This document shows, one piece after another, positions 5,323-5,506 of a stretch of 5,506 nucleotides of DNA. This DNA is from Caldifarciminota bacterium 4484_100. Its GTDB lineage: Bacteria; Hydrothermota; Tepidihabitantia; SM23-42. The position numbers were made by a program, and so were the translations under genes. Position 1 is the stretch's first letter. Each line of letters begins with the position of its first letter. The notes beneath the pieces are model-generated. The model made no database searches and was not told the origin of the DNA. It saw only the letters and a program-made list of their open reading frames with translations. The DNA lies in NCBI GenBank assembly GCA_002049785.1, contig MUKB01000118.1:1-5506 (forward strand), written 5' to 3'.

Positions 5323-5390
5323 CGTAGCAATGCGTTCATCCTTTCCAAAATTATAGAATTGATAAATTTTAAAATTAATGAATTGTAAAA
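5323..5390. repeat. Dispersed repeat copy C (68 bases)
   Basis: The second full copy matches 4618-4685 at 61 of 68 positions. The CGTAGCAATGC-type left part is best conserved. The two 16-base units at 5356-5371 and 5372-5387 have drifted toward A and T. It lies between the end of the gene fragment (5409) and the ArsR-like promoter, in the same orientation and relative position as copy B. Confidence 0.85.
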
Positions 5391-5408
5391 AACCGGAAAC
5401 GTAGAATA

Positions 5409-5506
5409 TCACTCAAGCAATAAATGTTTTATCCGGGTAAGAGACCTTTGATAATCCTTACGATTCTCAACAAATTTCTTATATTCATCAGGAGTCAGCA
5501 TTATAC
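5409..5506 (-). CDS. C-terminal part of an unidentified gene, cut by the window edge
   Basis: An open frame of 31 codons runs from the window edge to a TGA at 5409-5411. It includes LTPDEYKKFVENRKDYQRSL and ends RIKHLLLE. The charged, helix-prone composition and the lack of interruptions suggest a real protein end. An ATG at 5501 could also start a complete 30-residue product, but its upstream region is not visible. I do not recognise the family. It is oriented like the genes to its left, from which it is separated by repeat copy C. Confidence 0.45.
   Translation of the reverse strand, partial: IMLTPDEYKKFVENRKDYQRSLTRIKHLLLE

Noticed and set aside
4618..5390. CRISPR array
   Set aside because: The repeats are 705 bases apart, with genes between them and no regular spacers; the 16-base units are directly tandem.

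Overview
The window looks like a chromosomal piece of an anaerobic bacterium. The evidence is an oxygen-defence set typical of anaerobes (desulforedoxin, superoxide reductase, rubrerythrin), consensus Shine-Dalgarno sites, and a perfect TTGACA/TATAAT promoter. A two-domain protein disulfide oxidoreductase, a family concentrated in thermophiles, hints at a warm habitat. The sequence is AT-leaning. No marker here fixes the phylum, and I do not name a lineage.

Left part (4-3676, + strand): six tightly packed genes that read as one operon. They are nicotinate phosphoribosyltransferase (pncB), a 41-residue desulforedoxin, a class II superoxide reductase, rubrerythrin, a small VOC/glyoxalase-fold protein, and after a 57-base gap a protein disulfide oxidoreductase. 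Superoxide reductase converts superoxide to peroxide, rubrerythrin removes the peroxide, and desulforedoxin is a likely electron carrier. The disulfide oxidoreductase would handle thiols. PncB salvages nicotinate into NAD, the pool that ultimately supplies the reductant. Desulforedoxin plus superoxide reductase equals a desulfoferrodoxin split into two genes.

Middle (3677-3857): a gap between convergent operons. It holds a partial copy of a dispersed 16-base-unit repeat and an ideal ribosome binding site in front of a five-codon reading frame.

Right part (3858-5506, - strand): two short operons and the end of a third gene. Reading leftward, a fragment of unknown function leaves the window at 5506. 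Next comes an ArsR-like winged-helix regulator with an apparently leaderless promoter, followed by a 4-oxalocrotonate tautomerase-family protein. Last is a HEPN/MNT pair (HEPN protein and minimal nucleotidyltransferase) behind a consensus promoter. Two 68-base copies of the dispersed repeat, about 90% identical, sit in the same orientation just upstream of the -35 boxes of these two operons. That arrangement is the most unexplained structure here.

I see no tRNA, rRNA, CRISPR array, insertion sequence or convincing intrinsic terminator. No gene-free stretch exceeds 300 bases.
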